Shown here: piece after piece, positions 49,848 through 63,306 of the stretch
Layout of the letters: every line of letters starts with the position of its first letter
Position numbering within the stretch: position 1 is the stretch's first letter
Source of the DNA: Eunapius fragilis
Taxonomy: Eukaryota; Porifera; Demospongiae; Spongillida; Spongillidae
Length of the DNA stretch: 64,000 nucleotides
Reading direction: 5' to 3'
NCBI GenBank assembly: GCA_963681505.1
Contig: OY811974.1
Location: 433,189 to 497,188, forward strand
Notes under the pieces: generated by a model
Databases searched by the model: none
Told to the model about the DNA's origin: nothing
Seen by the model: the letters and a program-made list of their open reading frames with translations, nothing else
Translations under genes and position numbers: made by a program

Positions 49848-50665
49848 GGCATGAAGAATAGCGGAGTATTTTGTGGCAGCTGGAGTTCGAAAAGGTAGAC
49901 TGGAGAAGGAAGGGCATGCTGATGGTAAGATCTGACTTGTGCCCCCACCTTATCGTCCATGCATTTGCGCCTTCTGGGATTCAGAGTACTAGTACTGTAC
50001 AAGTGATGTCCAGAAGTGCGAGGGTACAAAAATTAGCCTGTTCAGTACGTTGCTATTTAATCAAGTAATCCAGCTCTAACTGGCCATCTAATGGCCTTAA
50101 TCGGGTTTGATGTTCCCTGCCTTTGCAAAGTACTCCATACATACACGCTTGTACAGCAAGAAGGCATAGGAATGGGAACTTTCCGTTTTGTGGAGCAGTA
50201 TCACATTGTGGATGACGTACAAACTATTGACGTTTCACTTGTATAGAAATATTATACCCACAATCAATGCAGCGTCGGAGAGTGGAACGAATAACTGCAT
50301 TATCGGTGCTTATTACGGGTGGTGCATTGCTAATGCTGTTGAGGCGCGGCGTATGACTGTGAAGACCAAGTTTTCGGACTAGTTGCACATGTGATATATA
50401 GGAAATAACATGAATGTTGTACTACCACGAAGGCCGTAGTGTGTGGGTGTGAGATGTTTTGGTGGTGGAGAAAGCTCTGTTTCAGACATGTATGACTGCG
50501 GAAGTTGTGCGTGCAGAGAGGGGTAAGAAAATAGAAAGCAATAAGCTGCATGGTCGCCCAATAGTATGTACATAATGTAGTAGGTTTCCATGCATTTGTA
50601 TGTAAATTATACCAGCTTGTGGTACGTGTACTGTGCTAGCGTGTCACAGTATTTTCATGTGGCAG

Positions 50666-53600
50666 GATCTTTTCCAGAGGTGAAAGGTGCTGTTGTCCAG
50701 CGGTTCCCCACTGAAGATAGAAAGGAGGCCCCATTGCCAGCGGGTTTCGAGATTGTAAGTTCTGGTGCGTTTGTGTTTGCGCAGGTACAATGCATGTCAA
50801 TGAGGTACATCTCATAGACACGTAGACTGGTGTGTCTGTAGGCTTTACTGCCAGATTAGTCCAGCTCAGTGTGTTCACAGTAGTGTAGTACACACTGGAT
50901 AATTAGGAAGGGATTAGAAATCCGACTAGTGGCCATTTAACCCATAGAACATTTATCTGATGTAAACTGTATTTGCAATTTCACCTGTAGTGTACATTCA
51001 TTAGTGGAGTGGTTTGGCATGCGATGCTCTTGCATGGTTGCACTTTATACCATACTTGCTGCTGTTCAATTGATCTGTTTTGTTGAACTAATCATGGAGG
51101 GTGGTTACACTTGCGTCTTACAGTATGGTATAATGTTTGAATGCAGATATACTTCTCTGTCATTACGAACAAGGAATGTCTGTACATACACTTTAGTAAC
51201 CTCATCTAACACTCTCCAGTACATAATGTTTCATTGGTTTACAGATGTAACACTATTGATCTTGCATGTTCATATACATGTAGCATTCCCAAAAGCAAAC
51301 TTAGGACTGCAACTCTCAATACATGATCTGTTGCTGTATAGCTATCTAAATTCTTGCCTTGTGGTTCAGTTTTGATTGTGTCACAATTTCACAATTCTCA
51401 ATGTCCATCAGGTGCAATGCATTGTCAATATCATTTGCATTTAAAACTGCTCCAATTGTTTTCAGTTGGGTGCATTGTTTTCAAAATTAGGACACTGTTC
51501 TGAGACAGCATTTACTATTGATTTGTCACATTAAGTGTGTTCAAAATGATGTGTCCATTTCAGATGTGCCTGTGTATTATATACACTGTATTGCCCCAAA
51601 CTACACTATGTCTGTTACTCATTGTTTCATGCTTTACTGATGTTTTGAATTATTCTGTATGGGGAACCTACTGGAATATCTATGATTGGAGAATGATTAC
51701 ACCAGCTCATGTGTCCTCATTGCAAGAACTCTAGGGGTTTACAGTACATGCATACCCAAAATGTCAGTCAGGACCTCAACTTGACACAGTGAGACTTGAT
51801 GTCATGCACGGGTAAAAGAGGGGTGACTGCACTATAATTGAAGAGAGATACATGTAGGAGCCTAATGACAATTGTTGCATCATTTGCAGAAAAAAACATG
51901 ATTTAGGATACACATTTTTGAGAGAAATATGAATGTTCCATATCAACTGATACCTTCTGATGTAGCTGATATACACGTACATGTAATCATGACGCTTGCT
52001 TTGGGTGCAGATTTCAGGTGATTGGTATTCTACGTACAGTGTATTGTATAGTAAAAGACTATGGTATGTTGTTGTGACCGAGAGACCATTTTGTGCAGTT
52101 CCTCTGTGTTTGAATGGTGTAAATAGCTTGTGTTGTTGCTCCCTGCATTGACTCACTGATGTGTACATTACCTGATACACTGCATTACACTGTATATCCA
52201 AGATGCTCATGTGGTTGTGATACCAGTGAGCTCATTCTATTTTACATTGCTCATTTACTTCAATCAAGGCACATAGTGCTGTTAAGCCATAAATCAAAAT
52301 GTCCTCCAATATGGGGATTCTTAATTGTGGTCATTTCAGATTAACTGCTCGTCGTTGACATTTTACATGTAAGGTACTGTATATTTACGTTTACACTTGT
52401 AGGGATCCTTAACCCTTCCCTATTCCTAGTACACTTCTTTCTCCCTCAACCCCCCCCCCCCCCCCCTCTCTTTCTCTCTGGTTTGTTTGTTATTAGTATT
52501 TGATGATGGTGTGAATCGTTGCAGCATGTCTAGTGTCAGATAAAAGTACGATAAGAAGGTTCATAAAATGGCATCTTTCAGCATGTTAAGATGTACTGTA
52601 TCAATTTCCACCTCTGATAACAAACAATGTTTAGTGTGAAAGCTACTGTACTGTTGAGAACTCGCTGAGGTGTACATCTAGTTGTGTCAAATTTCAAGCG
52701 ATACAATTTTGCAGTGCTATGGGTTATCACTTCACAAACATGCAGCAATTCTGCATAATGATGCTTTAATTATTGTATTCTGATTGCTTATTCAGTTCTG
52801 CCAGCCAATGGGATGGCATCTCACCACAACTCCCGAGCCTCCCTATTACATCAACTTCATCCTTACTGCTGAGGATAGCAGTCGACTCTTCTGCAGTGCC
52901 CTGAACTTCCACCTATTGCACAAACCTGCTCCAAAAACCATTCGGCGACACGTAGCACTCTCCATGCATGGCAAGGTGCCTACAGAAAAGAATCGCCCAC
53001 ACTCTAGGTCTGTGGACTATTTTCTGGATGAAGAGAATGAAGCACATTGGTCTCCCGACGCAGTTGTGGTCCAGCAAGACGACATTTATAAACCATTCTT
53101 GTTGGCTCTGGTGTCCAAGTTTCCTCTATATGAAACCTTGCAGGTACAGCTGTGTGCATGAACTGCACACGTTAGATGCACCTATATAGTTGGCAAGCTG
53201 CTCCAGGCAATTGCACACACTTTGCATTGTTTCTAGCAGTTCCGAAATGGCCTTGCCACTGGGACAAAACCATTAGAAATCTCATTCCTTGTCTTGGTTA
53301 TCTGTTCAAGAATTTACATGTTGAGAGGATGGGTGAGGTGTGGGTATTGGGGGCCAACCATTTGCTGAACTTCTAGCACATAACATGACCTTGGACTCAA
53401 TTGCAGGCATGCCTCAAGGCAATTTACATCGCATGGCTGTCATCTGGGCAGACTACTGGTAACTCAGTCTAACCTTTCATTGCCAGCTTGTTGAGCAGCA
53501 TCATAGTTCCTTTAATAAATTGTCCACCCATCAAAATACCTCTTGGATTCCTGAAGGAGCTGGAAACAGAAGTGACCAAATAGCCTGCACAGTAAATGTG

Positions 53601-56600
53601 AGAGCAGTGTAACTGCAATATGCTGATGTCACTTAGTGCAGCTTGCCACGATACTCATTAGATTGTGCACACCTGCCAGGATGTGAAAGGAATCAGAAAA
53701 ACATACACATAATGAACACATACATGTACATGTGCGTGCACATAGTATGGCTGGGGTATTCTGTGCATACAAATGCATCCTTTCTTCTACTAAACACACC
53801 AATGCTCTTAAGCAGAGTAATTGTACAGGTAAAAGAATAAGGAAGGCTGGAAGCTTCGTCAATTGGGTGGATTACCACCACTAAAGATCATGTATGTCAG
53901 ACACGTAGAAGGTCTACTGTACGCTAGGCTGTGTGCCTAAGTGATGCTTTCATCGCATCCCCTGTGCATTGTTTCCCTGCACTGTGTCTCTTTGTTTTGG
54001 GGATTCATTATTAATTATGACAGTATTAAGTAAATCTTGTCCTGTGGTCTGGTGATTAAAAAACTGCATGGAACGGCATGTGTAGTTAATTGAACAACCC
54101 TCTGAATGTGTATGTGTATTTATGTGTATGCTTCCCAGCGCTGAAGTTATTTTTTGCCTGTGAATTCACTTAGGTGTATGCATTTTATTTCAGCCAGTTT
54201 AGTTTTTTACTTGATGTATTATTGTGCATCATTGTTTTCATCATGAGCTCGATCTCGTTGCCATAATTTCAGATATAGCCACGCCGTGTGAATTTTGTTA
54301 TTTGTATGGGTATTGTGTTGTGATGCAAGAGTTTTAATATTTCTGTAGACACTCGCTGGTCCCAGTGGTGCCAGCTGCCTTGCTGGACTACATACAGCTG
54401 CCCTCCACCTACATAATGGGAGTCCACTCTTCACTTAAAGCTAACATAGGAGAAATGGTGAGTCGTGAAAGTTACGGAATATTACAACAAAATTTAATTC
54501 AGTTACATACGGGTGTGTGTGTGTGTGCGTCTCCAACAACTGCGTGTGCCTAGTGTTGCTGTATGACTGTATGTATCATTGTGTGTTGGATGTGCAACGT
54601 TTAAGTTTTAATTTTGTACAGACCTGTAAATTACATACATATAGTACAGTATGTAGCAATTGCATACAAGTTTGCAATCCACGATGTTATTGCAGAACCA
54701 CGTACTGTCTGGTACACTGTAAGGTGCCATTCCTTCTGTGTCATTGTGTAATGCATGGTCGTACTTATATACTGATAGATAAAAATACATGTGCTGTAAT
54801 TTCACCACTTGTTGGTCCATGGACCTATTGTACTCTACATGCACTGTTGCAGACTGTGACACGCAGTGACGTGTGTCTGTGCACCCCGCTCTCTTTCATA
54901 GCCGGATGTTGTAGTGGTTGACCTTGATGATGGCCACGTGTCTGTACCGAGCACCGTTGTTCTGCCGCACCTTCCTGGCCAGTTGAAGGAGGTAGTTGAG
55001 GAGGCATTGGCTGAGGTAATGCATCCAAGTATCAAGCAGCGAGACTACGTCTTTACACAAGACTTCAAAGAAGGCAGATCACTTGAGATACAGGCAAGCT
55101 ATTGTTGTAACTGTTGCTCTTATAGTTCTAGGCATACAAAAATGTGTTTATGTGAGTTCAGAGACTACACTTACTGTATATTGTGTACAATATGAATAGT
55201 GTTACACACAGATCCTAAATGTTTACATCCAGCTTTATTATTGACTACGTGTGTGTACATTAAACCATTTATGGTTTATTTTTCAGGACCGCGAAGTGCG
55301 TGCCATCTTCCTGTGTTTGTTTGTGTATCTGCTAGCAGACTACCAGGACTACATCAGTGTCATACGATTTCATCCTCACCCAGCCTTTGCGTTCAGGAAG
55401 GTATTTGTGCCATGCATGTTGTAAACAAATACAGTTGTTTTGTTTACACCATGATGCATATTGAATATAGCAACATTTGCGTACAAAAGTTCACTATACA
55501 TTTAAATGCGTAGTATAACTGTTTTTAAATACATTGTAGTACAAAAGCTAATTCTTTGCTATCACTCTATATAAATGATAGTAATAAAAGAAGATTGGCA
55601 GTATTTGTTCCTAAATCCTTACTCAGTAACTGGTATCTTCAATAATAGTGGAACTAATGAATTTTTAAGCTGTGTGCTAATAAATCGCCCAAAACAAATT
55701 TCCTGCCATTTGGTCCATAGTTTACTTCATTTTTTTTTACGATGCATAAGGACTGGTTTTTGAGGGATTATTTTATGTCTGAACTCATGCAATTTCATGT
55801 GTTCAGTCAAATCATATTCAGTATTGTACAAGAATGCAATTGTAGTGTATGCTATGGAGTAATGTACAGTGCATGTACAATAAATAGCTATGTGATGTAA
55901 TGGGACACTACTTTGTGTCTACTTCTTTGTTTTCTATGGAAACAGGACAGCTTTTTGGGTAAATATGCAAGCGGAGAAATTCAAAATCTTGTTCACAAGG
56001 TTAGATGCCACATTGTAAGCATTTTTGGGTTGTATGCAAGTTTAACTGATCTCAAGGAGGGGTATCAATTAAGATTTTATCCAAGCACCGAAAATCAGTG
56101 TTTGTGCATGTGTATGTGTTAAATGTCATATATTATATTCTATACTATTGTCATTTTGTGTATCCGTTACATGTTTGCATACTGTTGCTGTTTATTGATT
56201 TGTGCATCCATATATCCTGCATGACCTGGTGTCTATCCACTTATTTTTGTGCATTGTGTGTTTTTATGTCCCTATTTTCATTTCCACAGATTACTGATAG
56301 TATTGCATTCATCAACTTTTTCCATGAAAGACCTATACCATACAGAAAATGTCATTTTTTGATGAGGTACTTGTGCATTTGCTCATACGCATACCATATA
56401 TAATAACCTGAGGGATACTTACAGATTGAACATTTTGCACCCTCTTTACACCGCATACTGCATTTGCATTATTTAATTTGCCATTACAGGGAGCTTAGTC
56501 GTCGTGGCAGCTTACACTTTTGTAATGTTTTCATACGAATATATGTAGCTTGCCCCATGTGTATTCTAGAATAAGAAGTAGAATGTAACATACACTTGTG

Positions 56601-57218
56601 TTGTATGCATGTAATGAATTTTCCAGACTTGACTTGTGTTCAAATGTGTTTATTTTTATTTATACCGGGAATGTGTATGCACAAAAGAATTCTCTTTACT
56701 CGCACAGCTGGTGGTAAGATACGTGACAACAATGCACAGCTGGTCTCTCAGTGAACTGTTTTCACGGACACATGTTCAACAACTGGCTCAAGAAATCATG
56801 CAATTGGTATTGATAGATACACTGTACTTGCAGTATACACACGCATGTTTGGTTTGTGATAGCAAGGTTGAAGTTTACATTGCAAATGAACTCATTAATG
56901 TATAGAGGTCAAATTGGCACATGGTGTAATTTCCTTAATGCTTGTACATGCTTTTTAAAAGGTATGATCACATGACATTGTTTGAGCTGTACAAATGTAC
57001 TCGTGCTGCTTGCCTTGTTGTGCAATAAATCTGATGCCTACACACTTGTATGAAATACTTAATGTTACAGTGAGTATCTATTTTTTTAAATAATACCTTT
57101 TACTAACGTACATACATGTACAGTGTACATATAGTGTATGAATTCAGGTTGTCTACTTCCAGTTACCAGTAGTTGAGTATGGATCTGAAGCCTTCAATCT
57201 ATCTGTTTTGAATAAGGA
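50666..57218 (+). pseudogene. SBF2-like: SBF/MTMR5-MTMR13-like gene, copy B (5' half only)
   Basis: Exons match copy A one for one: 50,666-50,754, 52,796-53,143, 53,407-about 53,560, 54,349-54,457 (absent in A), 54,902-55,093, 55,287-55,400, 55,946-55,999, 56,290-56,366, 56,708-56,806 and 57,163-57,218 (cut). The third exon runs further than in A and includes IVPLINCPPIKIPLGF, matching the family's TIPLAGG...ISLG. Lesions of its own: TAA at 53,470-53,472, a one-base loss near 56,357 (exon 77 bp against 78 in A) and truncation in the middle of an exon. It keeps the acceptor and start of the 56,708 exon, which copy A lost. Without the SBF2, GRAM and myotubularin parts it could at most make a partial DENN protein. 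Confidence 0.85.
54349..54457 (+). pseudogene. SBF2-like: SBF cDENN-end exon present only in copy B
   Basis: Between TTTCTGTAG and GTGAGT. It reads VPVVPAALLDYIQLPSTYIM then GVHSSL, matching the family's [20 protein letters not shown]. Copy A has lost this region. Confidence 0.85.
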
Positions 57219-57596
57219 AACCCCTTTCACTTTTTGTGAAACCGTCCGTGAGCGTACTTGCGTAATGGGCCGCCCTCCGTTGTTCAGGTTTCCTTGGTGG
57301 AGGCGGGGCTGAAGATGGGCGTGGTTGTCACCACGGGTACTCACCCTTCCTTCTGTGACGGCCTCGTGCCCGCTCTTACTACCCTTCTCATCCACTACGT
57401 CGCTGCTGCTGCTGCTGCCTTTGGAGCAGGCTTGGATCCTCCAGAGCCTCCAGCCTTCTTTCCGATGGAAAGTGATGTGTTGTTGCTCAGCGTTTGTCAA
57501 TGTGACCAACCACTTGGTCTCGTGATTACCTCCTCGAAATGCGAACTCTGGACGCTCTTTCTACGCTGAAAGAAATCGTGTGTTTTTGCTGCCCCT

Positions 57597-57633
<37 letters not shown>

Positions 57634-57795
57634 TTCCTGCACTGTGTCTCTCTCTCTCTTTACGCACATTCTTTGCGTAGACACACACACCTTTGCCTTC
57701 TTCTCTGCTCCAAGATGTTGGAGTGCGAGCAGGCAGACTGCAAACATTGCCAGCCTTGATATTTGGAAGCATTACATCTCCTCAATAGCGTAGCA
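57219..57795 (+). other. Unrecognised G+C-rich segment after the duplication breakpoint
   Basis: Open in the plus strand for 104 codons (57,258-57,569) with an Ala run from GCT repeats, but no domain is recognised. A long C-run follows (57,598-57,632). The composition differs sharply from copy B. Possibly part of another gene joined at the breakpoint. Confidence 0.3.
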
Positions 57796-60100
57796 AAAAC
57801 AACCTGCATGGAGGCTATGCTCTCGCTATCTGAGCGGGAGGGCTACCCCCCCCCCCCCCCCTTCCCAACATGAGCTAGCATCTCCATATGCATATATGGC
57901 ACACCAAAATACCGTTTGACACATGCCATAACCTTATTGCAAATACATGTACGTAACTTGGCTTACCGAGCTGTTGTCCATTTTTCACTGCAACAATTCT
58001 TTAACGGTAAACCTCTCAGCTTTTCTTCGTATGTTTCTCTTCCAAAACTTATTGCTGTATAGCTTCTCTTGTATACTCAGTTGACTTCATCTTCAATAAG
58101 TTTTACGTCTACCAGTTCATATCCAACTCTAGCTTCCGAAACGCCCATGGAGCCAATTCTACATGAGTGGATCCCGATATTGCGTTGAAGAGGCATGAAC
58201 GAGGGTTGGGGAAAGCACGGGCGCGCGGATATAAACGCGCTGCCCGTAAACGTTTGAGCTACTTTACAGCTTGAGATGATTTCTCAGTTTACGCGTGCAA
58301 GTACATGTCTTATTTATTGGGTTTCCATTCTACAATTGGCACAAAAAAATACACAACACAATCATTTGACTGCGCAATTACGGAATTGCAATTAGATTAA
58401 ATATTGTCCCAAAATGACTTCCATTTCTTTGGTATTGCCCAAAGGTCCTTTCAAGTCACCTCATCACTGTGGATCCTGCTATGGAAAACATGATAAGTGC
58501 ACTGTACAATATTACTAGGAGAAATGACTGCACATGCAGCTCAAATATGGGCCCTAGGCTATTTGAGAGACATGCTTCCAATGCATGCCACTATACTGCA
58601 AATTGAAATTAATGCATGTGCAGTACACAATTGTATTGCTCCGTTGTAAGTGATGGTGTGCTGCATATTTTAGGACAATGCACAAGGAGACGATTAGTCT
58701 GTGCCATCACATGGACAGATTAATCTGAAACTGAACTGAAGAAGTAGATATAGGAAAAGTACTTATATGGGCAAGACGAAAGGACACTGCATGGATCAAA
58801 AGTAAGACCATCAACCTATAGCTTGTATGCAATATAAACAGTGGTCATTGCTGAGCATGACAGAGCATGACCTACAATGATGGACTATGAAGATACATAA
58901 CTGCAAATATTAATGGTATTCCGCCTGCTATAGGTATTTTGCATGTATAGAAATCAATTCAGGTAGCTGGCCGTAGAAAATTGTACACTCTGTCAGAGAG
59001 ATCCAGTGGTATGAAAAATACATGCACTATATCCCACTCTCTTAGTACGCAATGGTACAAAATCACTATGTTCAACATCACTCACTCATTGACATTGTAA
59101 TGCATGTCTCTTGATTTAGATAGGTTCATTGACTGATTGCTAGGAGCATTGGGAATACTTGCAAATCAGATCACATACATGTATCTGGACCATGGTTTTA
59201 AAACCTCTTGGTTCGAGAAATCTATTAAATATGCTTCGTTCTGAATCAAATCATTATTTCAACCTCTGGGTACTGTACCATACTCACTGTTTGGTATATA
59301 TGAACATCATGGCAACTAATAAACTCCAGTCATATGGGGTTGATGCCATAAAAAGGGACCTAACGCATAAAATTTCCCACTATCCAGGACACGCAAAAGA
59401 AGGGCGATGCTTGCAGTAGAATGTATGGCTAATTTAAAGTTCGGTGCCTTAACTTCATGACATATACTCCAATTCTCAGTGTATAACATTCATTTTGAAG
59501 AAGACATTTCAGACTTCCAGAATATCAAAATCTTGAAAACAAAATGCGTTCTAGTACCGTATATAAAGCTAGTTGTTTTTACAAGTGCTGAGCGCAGGGA
59601 ATGTTTTTATTTTTATTTTTAAATAAAAACAGTTTCTGATCATAGAAAACACTGGCTGGGTATCCACAAGATTGCCCAAGGTTGCCTTTACCTCCAGATT
59701 ACCCAAGGCTGCCAAAATGTAAACTATATGTACAGCACATAGAGGTAAAGAACATCTATATTTTGTTTTGGTGGTGAATAGAAATAGCACATAAAGAATC
59801 CATTGTGTTCATTATTACATGCAGGAAATGCTTGTATATACCTATTTCATTAACAACTATGTAACTGCAAGGATTCTAAAAGTATACCAGAGTTACCTTC
59901 AGGCAGCCTATAATACACACTGCAGAACATGGTTATACTTATATACAAGCATATTGTAGAGGATAAATAGCAAAAATACAGAACAGGCCCGGGTTTATGC
60001 AATACAGTGGAATCTACAGCTGTATAATGTGACTTTGATGCAAGCAAATATAGCAACAGACCAAATATTCACACACAAAAAAGGCATACTCTCAAATTAT
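57796..60100. other. Intergenic or intronic DNA, no gene recognised
   Basis: A second C-run at 57,846-57,861. Otherwise AT-rich unique-looking sequence with no supported exon. Confidence 0.5.
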
Positions 60101-60104
60101 CTCA

Positions 60105-60374
60105 CCCTAAATAGATCTTAACATGTTCAGCCAAAGCGCATTCCTCATTAGATTCAAGAACTGCAATTAATGACCTCCAGGAAGCATCCTTTGTCTTCAG
60201 CCATTTTTGAAACATCTCTCTGCAACATTCTTCAGGTCTATTGGGAAACTGTCGTCTTATTATCTTCAATGTCCTCCCTTCAGGATCAAAGTTAAATGCC
60301 ACACAAATCTGTTCCCACTTTGCAGCAACAACAGCCATGATGTGAACTGATTTAGAAAGTCTGCTGTTCAGCAA
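60105..60374 (-). CDS. Death-domain exon
   Basis: The frame from ATG at 60,374 gives MAVVAAKWEQICVAFNF after a short leader, then DPEGRTLKIIRRQFPNRPEE, CCREMFQKWLKTKDASWRS and LIAVLESNEECALAEHVKIYL. This is the six-helix Death fold with the typical W at the first helix, the CCREMFxxWL helix and the WxxLIxAL helix. Death domains mediate homotypic assembly in apoptosis and immune signalling. The frame reaches AGG-GTGAGA near 60,105, a good donor, so more exons should follow to the left, but none was identified. The protein's other domains are unknown. Confidence 0.7.
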
Positions 60375-60405
60375 GTGTTGGCCTTTGATCAGCTGCAGCT
60401 AACTG

Positions 60406-60502
60406 TGATGATATCATTCCTAACTTTGTGATGTCATCATCCCTAACTTTGTGATGTCATCATCGCTAACTTTGTGATGACATCATCCCTAACTTTGTAA
60501 CC
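60406..60502. repeat. Four-copy tandem repeat with CRE-like core
   Basis: Units of about 24-25 bp, TGATGTCATCATCCCTAACTTTG with small changes, lie directly upstream of the Death-domain exon on its strand. Each has the TGATGTCA word, close to the TGACGTCA CRE site. Confidence 0.7.
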
Positions 60503-61560
60503 GTAACCTGAAACCATCCTTGGCAGCTTTCTGATGATCACCGTGGCCAACACTTGCATAGCTGGAATATTACTATGATAGGTTTGATTAGGCCTCGTTG
60601 GCATGGTGATCATTGGAAAAAGCTGCGATTAGGGTTTCTGCTGACAGTTTTCAGGAGAGCTGAGTCCCTGTTCGAGAAGTGTGTGAATGTATGGTTCTTA
60701 GTGCTGCAAGGAGACTGTCTGATGACAAAGACTTTAAATATGTGCCCAGCAGTACCCATGATGTGGCAGCTGTGATGTATTACTTATGACATCAGATATC
60801 ATGTACACATGCATATTATCAGCAACTTCACTTTGAGGCAATTATTCTTTTCTTTTTAAGATTTCCCCCGCAATCTAATGTAGGCCCAGTGTAAAAAAAA
60901 AAAAAGTGCAAAATTGTTCAATGGTATTGTTGCATCAAAAAGGGGACCTCGCCCCTTTTTCTTTCTCAAGTTTTGAAATTATTGCCAAGCATATCAACCT
61001 TGAAGAGTCTGTCAACTTGCCTTGGCTGTTCACAGTAACACATATGTTGTAGATACGACATGCATTAAATAAAAATTTAAAGTCATGTGTATTGTAGTGC
61101 TTGGGTTAGGGTTGAACGTGATTGGTGGGATGGTGTTGAGAAGAACTTTTGGAGTTTGGAGGGTTTGAACCCCATGACATACTAAGCCTTCTCCCACACT
61201 ATATCACACATCACCCCTTCACACATCACCACACATCACCCCTTGCACACATATCACCCTTTCACCTGCAGCAGTGACAGCAGTGTGCCCCAGGGGGAGT
61301 ACTGTGAAAATGGCATTAAGTATACCTTCAAGGTGTACCAGAGAATTGTTACCAAAAAGATTGCCAAAAGTACTGAGTGACCTTCATTTGCTGAACATTT
61401 CTGTCCCGTTGATTTCTTTTAAAAAGTAATGATCCTACATTTGCATCCAAATTTTTACTCCCCTGTTTAATGGTATACCTGGGGGACATATGCATTTTCA
61501 ATTACCACAAGCCTTAAATTGTGGATAATGAGAAACAGTCGGGAAGACTCATATTTGCAA
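60503..61560. other. Unannotated region
   Basis: Short open stretch 61,270-61,378 (VPQGEYCENGIKYTFKVYQR) after an acceptor-like CCTGCAG could be a terminal exon but is not recognised. Nothing else is supported. Confidence 0.4.
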
Positions 61561-61574
61561 TTATAATGTAAGGG

Positions 61575-61582
61575 AGATTTAA

Positions 61583-61615
<33 letters not shown>

Positions 61616-62195
61616 GGGTCTAAAGACCCCCCTTGGGCCCAAGTCATGAATAATTACATCGCACATTTTTCTTACAAAAATGGAGCGATCAAACGCTACA
61701 GTAATAGTGTCGTTCCATGTGGTGGTTGTTGCCGAGTTTACACTTCATGTCACGAGTGGGTCTGGGTACAAGACTTCTATGCCAAAATGCAATGGCAGTG
61801 GCTTTTTTCTCTGGTAAAAATATCAGGGGCAGACATGGTGGGCCCATCCCCCCCCCCCCTTCCCCCAACGTATACATGGTTCGCGAATTGAACAAAGCAG
61901 ACGGGAAACCATTGTTACAGGCGATAAAACTGGTTCCACTGAGTGAGTGCGGATCTCCAAAAGCTTCCACGCTTTGCGGTAGGGGGCATACCTGCACTCT
62001 CCCCCTATTTATTATTCATGTTGCACCCCCCCCCACCCCCCCCCCCCCCCCCCCCTTTCCAGAATTCCTGTATAAGGTTGTTGTTTTGGGATGGTATTGA
62101 TTTTGTAGAGGCTGGGTGTCACGGAAGGACATGCCCCTCCCCTTGAAATTGTTATTATACCCCCCCCTTCCTGAAATCCTGGATTCGCCCCTGTG
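61575..62195. mobile_element. Nested G-run/C-run MITE remnants
   Basis: A G-run (61,579-61,613), CTTCCACGCTTTGCGGTAGGGGGC, C-runs (61,849-61,860 and 62,028-62,055) and the end TGGATTCGCCCCTG (62,181-62,194) are the same building blocks as the MITEs at 4036 and 34,704. Boundaries are unclear; more than one copy may be overlaid. Confidence 0.5.
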
Positions 62196-62242
62196 TATAG
62201 ACTATAACCTTGTCTATAATGAGGCTATTCTCATCCCCTCTG

Positions 62243-62243
<1 letters not shown>

Positions 62244-62281
<38 letters not shown>
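62244..62281. repeat. (GT)n microsatellite
   Basis: About 18 GT units ending in GGGTG. Confidence 0.9.
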
Positions 62282-62285
<4 letters not shown>

Positions 62286-62725
62286 ATGAAACTTGCTGCA
62301 TGCCACGAGAAGAATGACAAGCAAAACATTAGACAGTACACAATTCCTTCCCTCATTCACTGAGATTTCTTGACAGCCAAAAAATCAAACCTGTTAGGTG
62401 TCAGTACTTTGTGCCGTAATTAGAAATAATTAGAAATTTAGCATACACATCCAACTTTGTACAATCTGGTACAGATAAGTCTGTGCGGACGTTCTGTCTC
62501 GTTTACGTATAACAGTTTGTACCATTCTTGCCAATAAGCAACAATTATTTAACAATATGTTACAAAAAGAAGCTACATTTCGTCTCTGATAGCAATATGT
62601 GCCAATCTGCTAACCAGGCTTGTAACATTCTGGATCATAAATCTATCCACATGCTACTAGGTACCCTCATCAGACTACGCCCACCTTGCCCGCCATGATT
62701 TAATTGTCACTGTAAGCTTATTCAT

Positions 62726-62812
62726 TAGTCTCGTACCCTAGACCCATATTTTCATGTAGCGGTGATGTAATCCATCTGCAGCTGTGAAAAATTGGGTCTG
62801 GGTACGAGACGA
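62726..62812. mobile_element. Minimal TAGTCTCG element (87 bp)
   Basis: TAGTCTCGTACCC at the left and GGGTACGAGACGA at the right enclose GTAGCGGTGATGTAATCCA, the same words found inside the long TIR of the 4572-6892 element. Flanks CTTATTCAT and CTTATCTGA suggest an eroded 9-bp duplication. Confidence 0.7.
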
Positions 62813-62862
62813 CTTATCTGAACTTGCGGCAGCAGGTTCAATATAGGATTGATTGAGGGTTG

Positions 62863-63160
62863 ATGAATGTCATTAATAAAACTTCACTAGCGTCTGGAGG
62901 GACAACGGAGAAACGGATCGCTTATCTCTTTATCGCGATGGAATGAGAGCACAACGATCTACAGTTCTACGTTTGTTCCGTGTCATAAAACGGTGTGGTT
63001 GTAGAGAAACAAACAATTTCCTGTTTCTCGTGCCCAGTCCCAAAATAATTCTCCATCGTCGTCGTCGTCTTCTTCTTAGGAAGGTATAACTCGAGCTAGG
63101 AACGGTTTTGGAGGACGGGAATAGTACCAATCGCTTCGAAATTTACCGGCACGTTATCCT
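62863..63160 (+). repeat. Dispersed repeat with small ORF, diverged copy
   Basis: The frame from ATG 62,863 reads MNVINKTSLASGGTTEKR and later CPVP, parallel to the 81-codon ORF of 47,855-48,100, with two in-frame stops. The GTC/TTC serine-coding run and the downstream GTACCAATCGCTTC also match. Confidence 0.65.
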
Positions 63161-63306
63161 TACATGTCATATAGACATACATATATCAAGTTCTATTTAT
63201 TAATAATTCTAGGCAGTTATAAATACTCTAACCTGCACTAAGGGTGTTCCAGTTTAATATATTAGTTGTTACTTTGGCTAATATTAGTGAAGTTCTTTTT
63301 CTAAAA

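Larger units (their letters stand above)
47789..49850. mobile_element. Composite dispersed-repeat insertion in copy B
   Basis: Copy A reads CTAGTATTACAAGAAGAATAGC through this point. Copy B is opened after CTAGTAT and resumes near GAAGAATAGCGG. From left to right: the small-ORF repeat in inverse orientation (47,789-48,225), a middle part, and a palindromic MITE (49,563-49,847). The order mirrors 22,647-24,000 read backwards, so both are members of one longer element family. Confidence 0.7.
42757..57218 (+). repeat. Segmental duplication, copy B
   Basis: Direct partner of copy A. Blocks: 42,757-43,675, 47,759-47,788, about 49,853-50,285 and 50,286-57,218. It carries the TTAA element and the composite repeat insertion that copy A lacks, and has intact empty sites for copy A's three insertions. 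It ends abruptly inside an SBF exon; unrelated DNA starts at 57,219. Confidence 0.9.
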
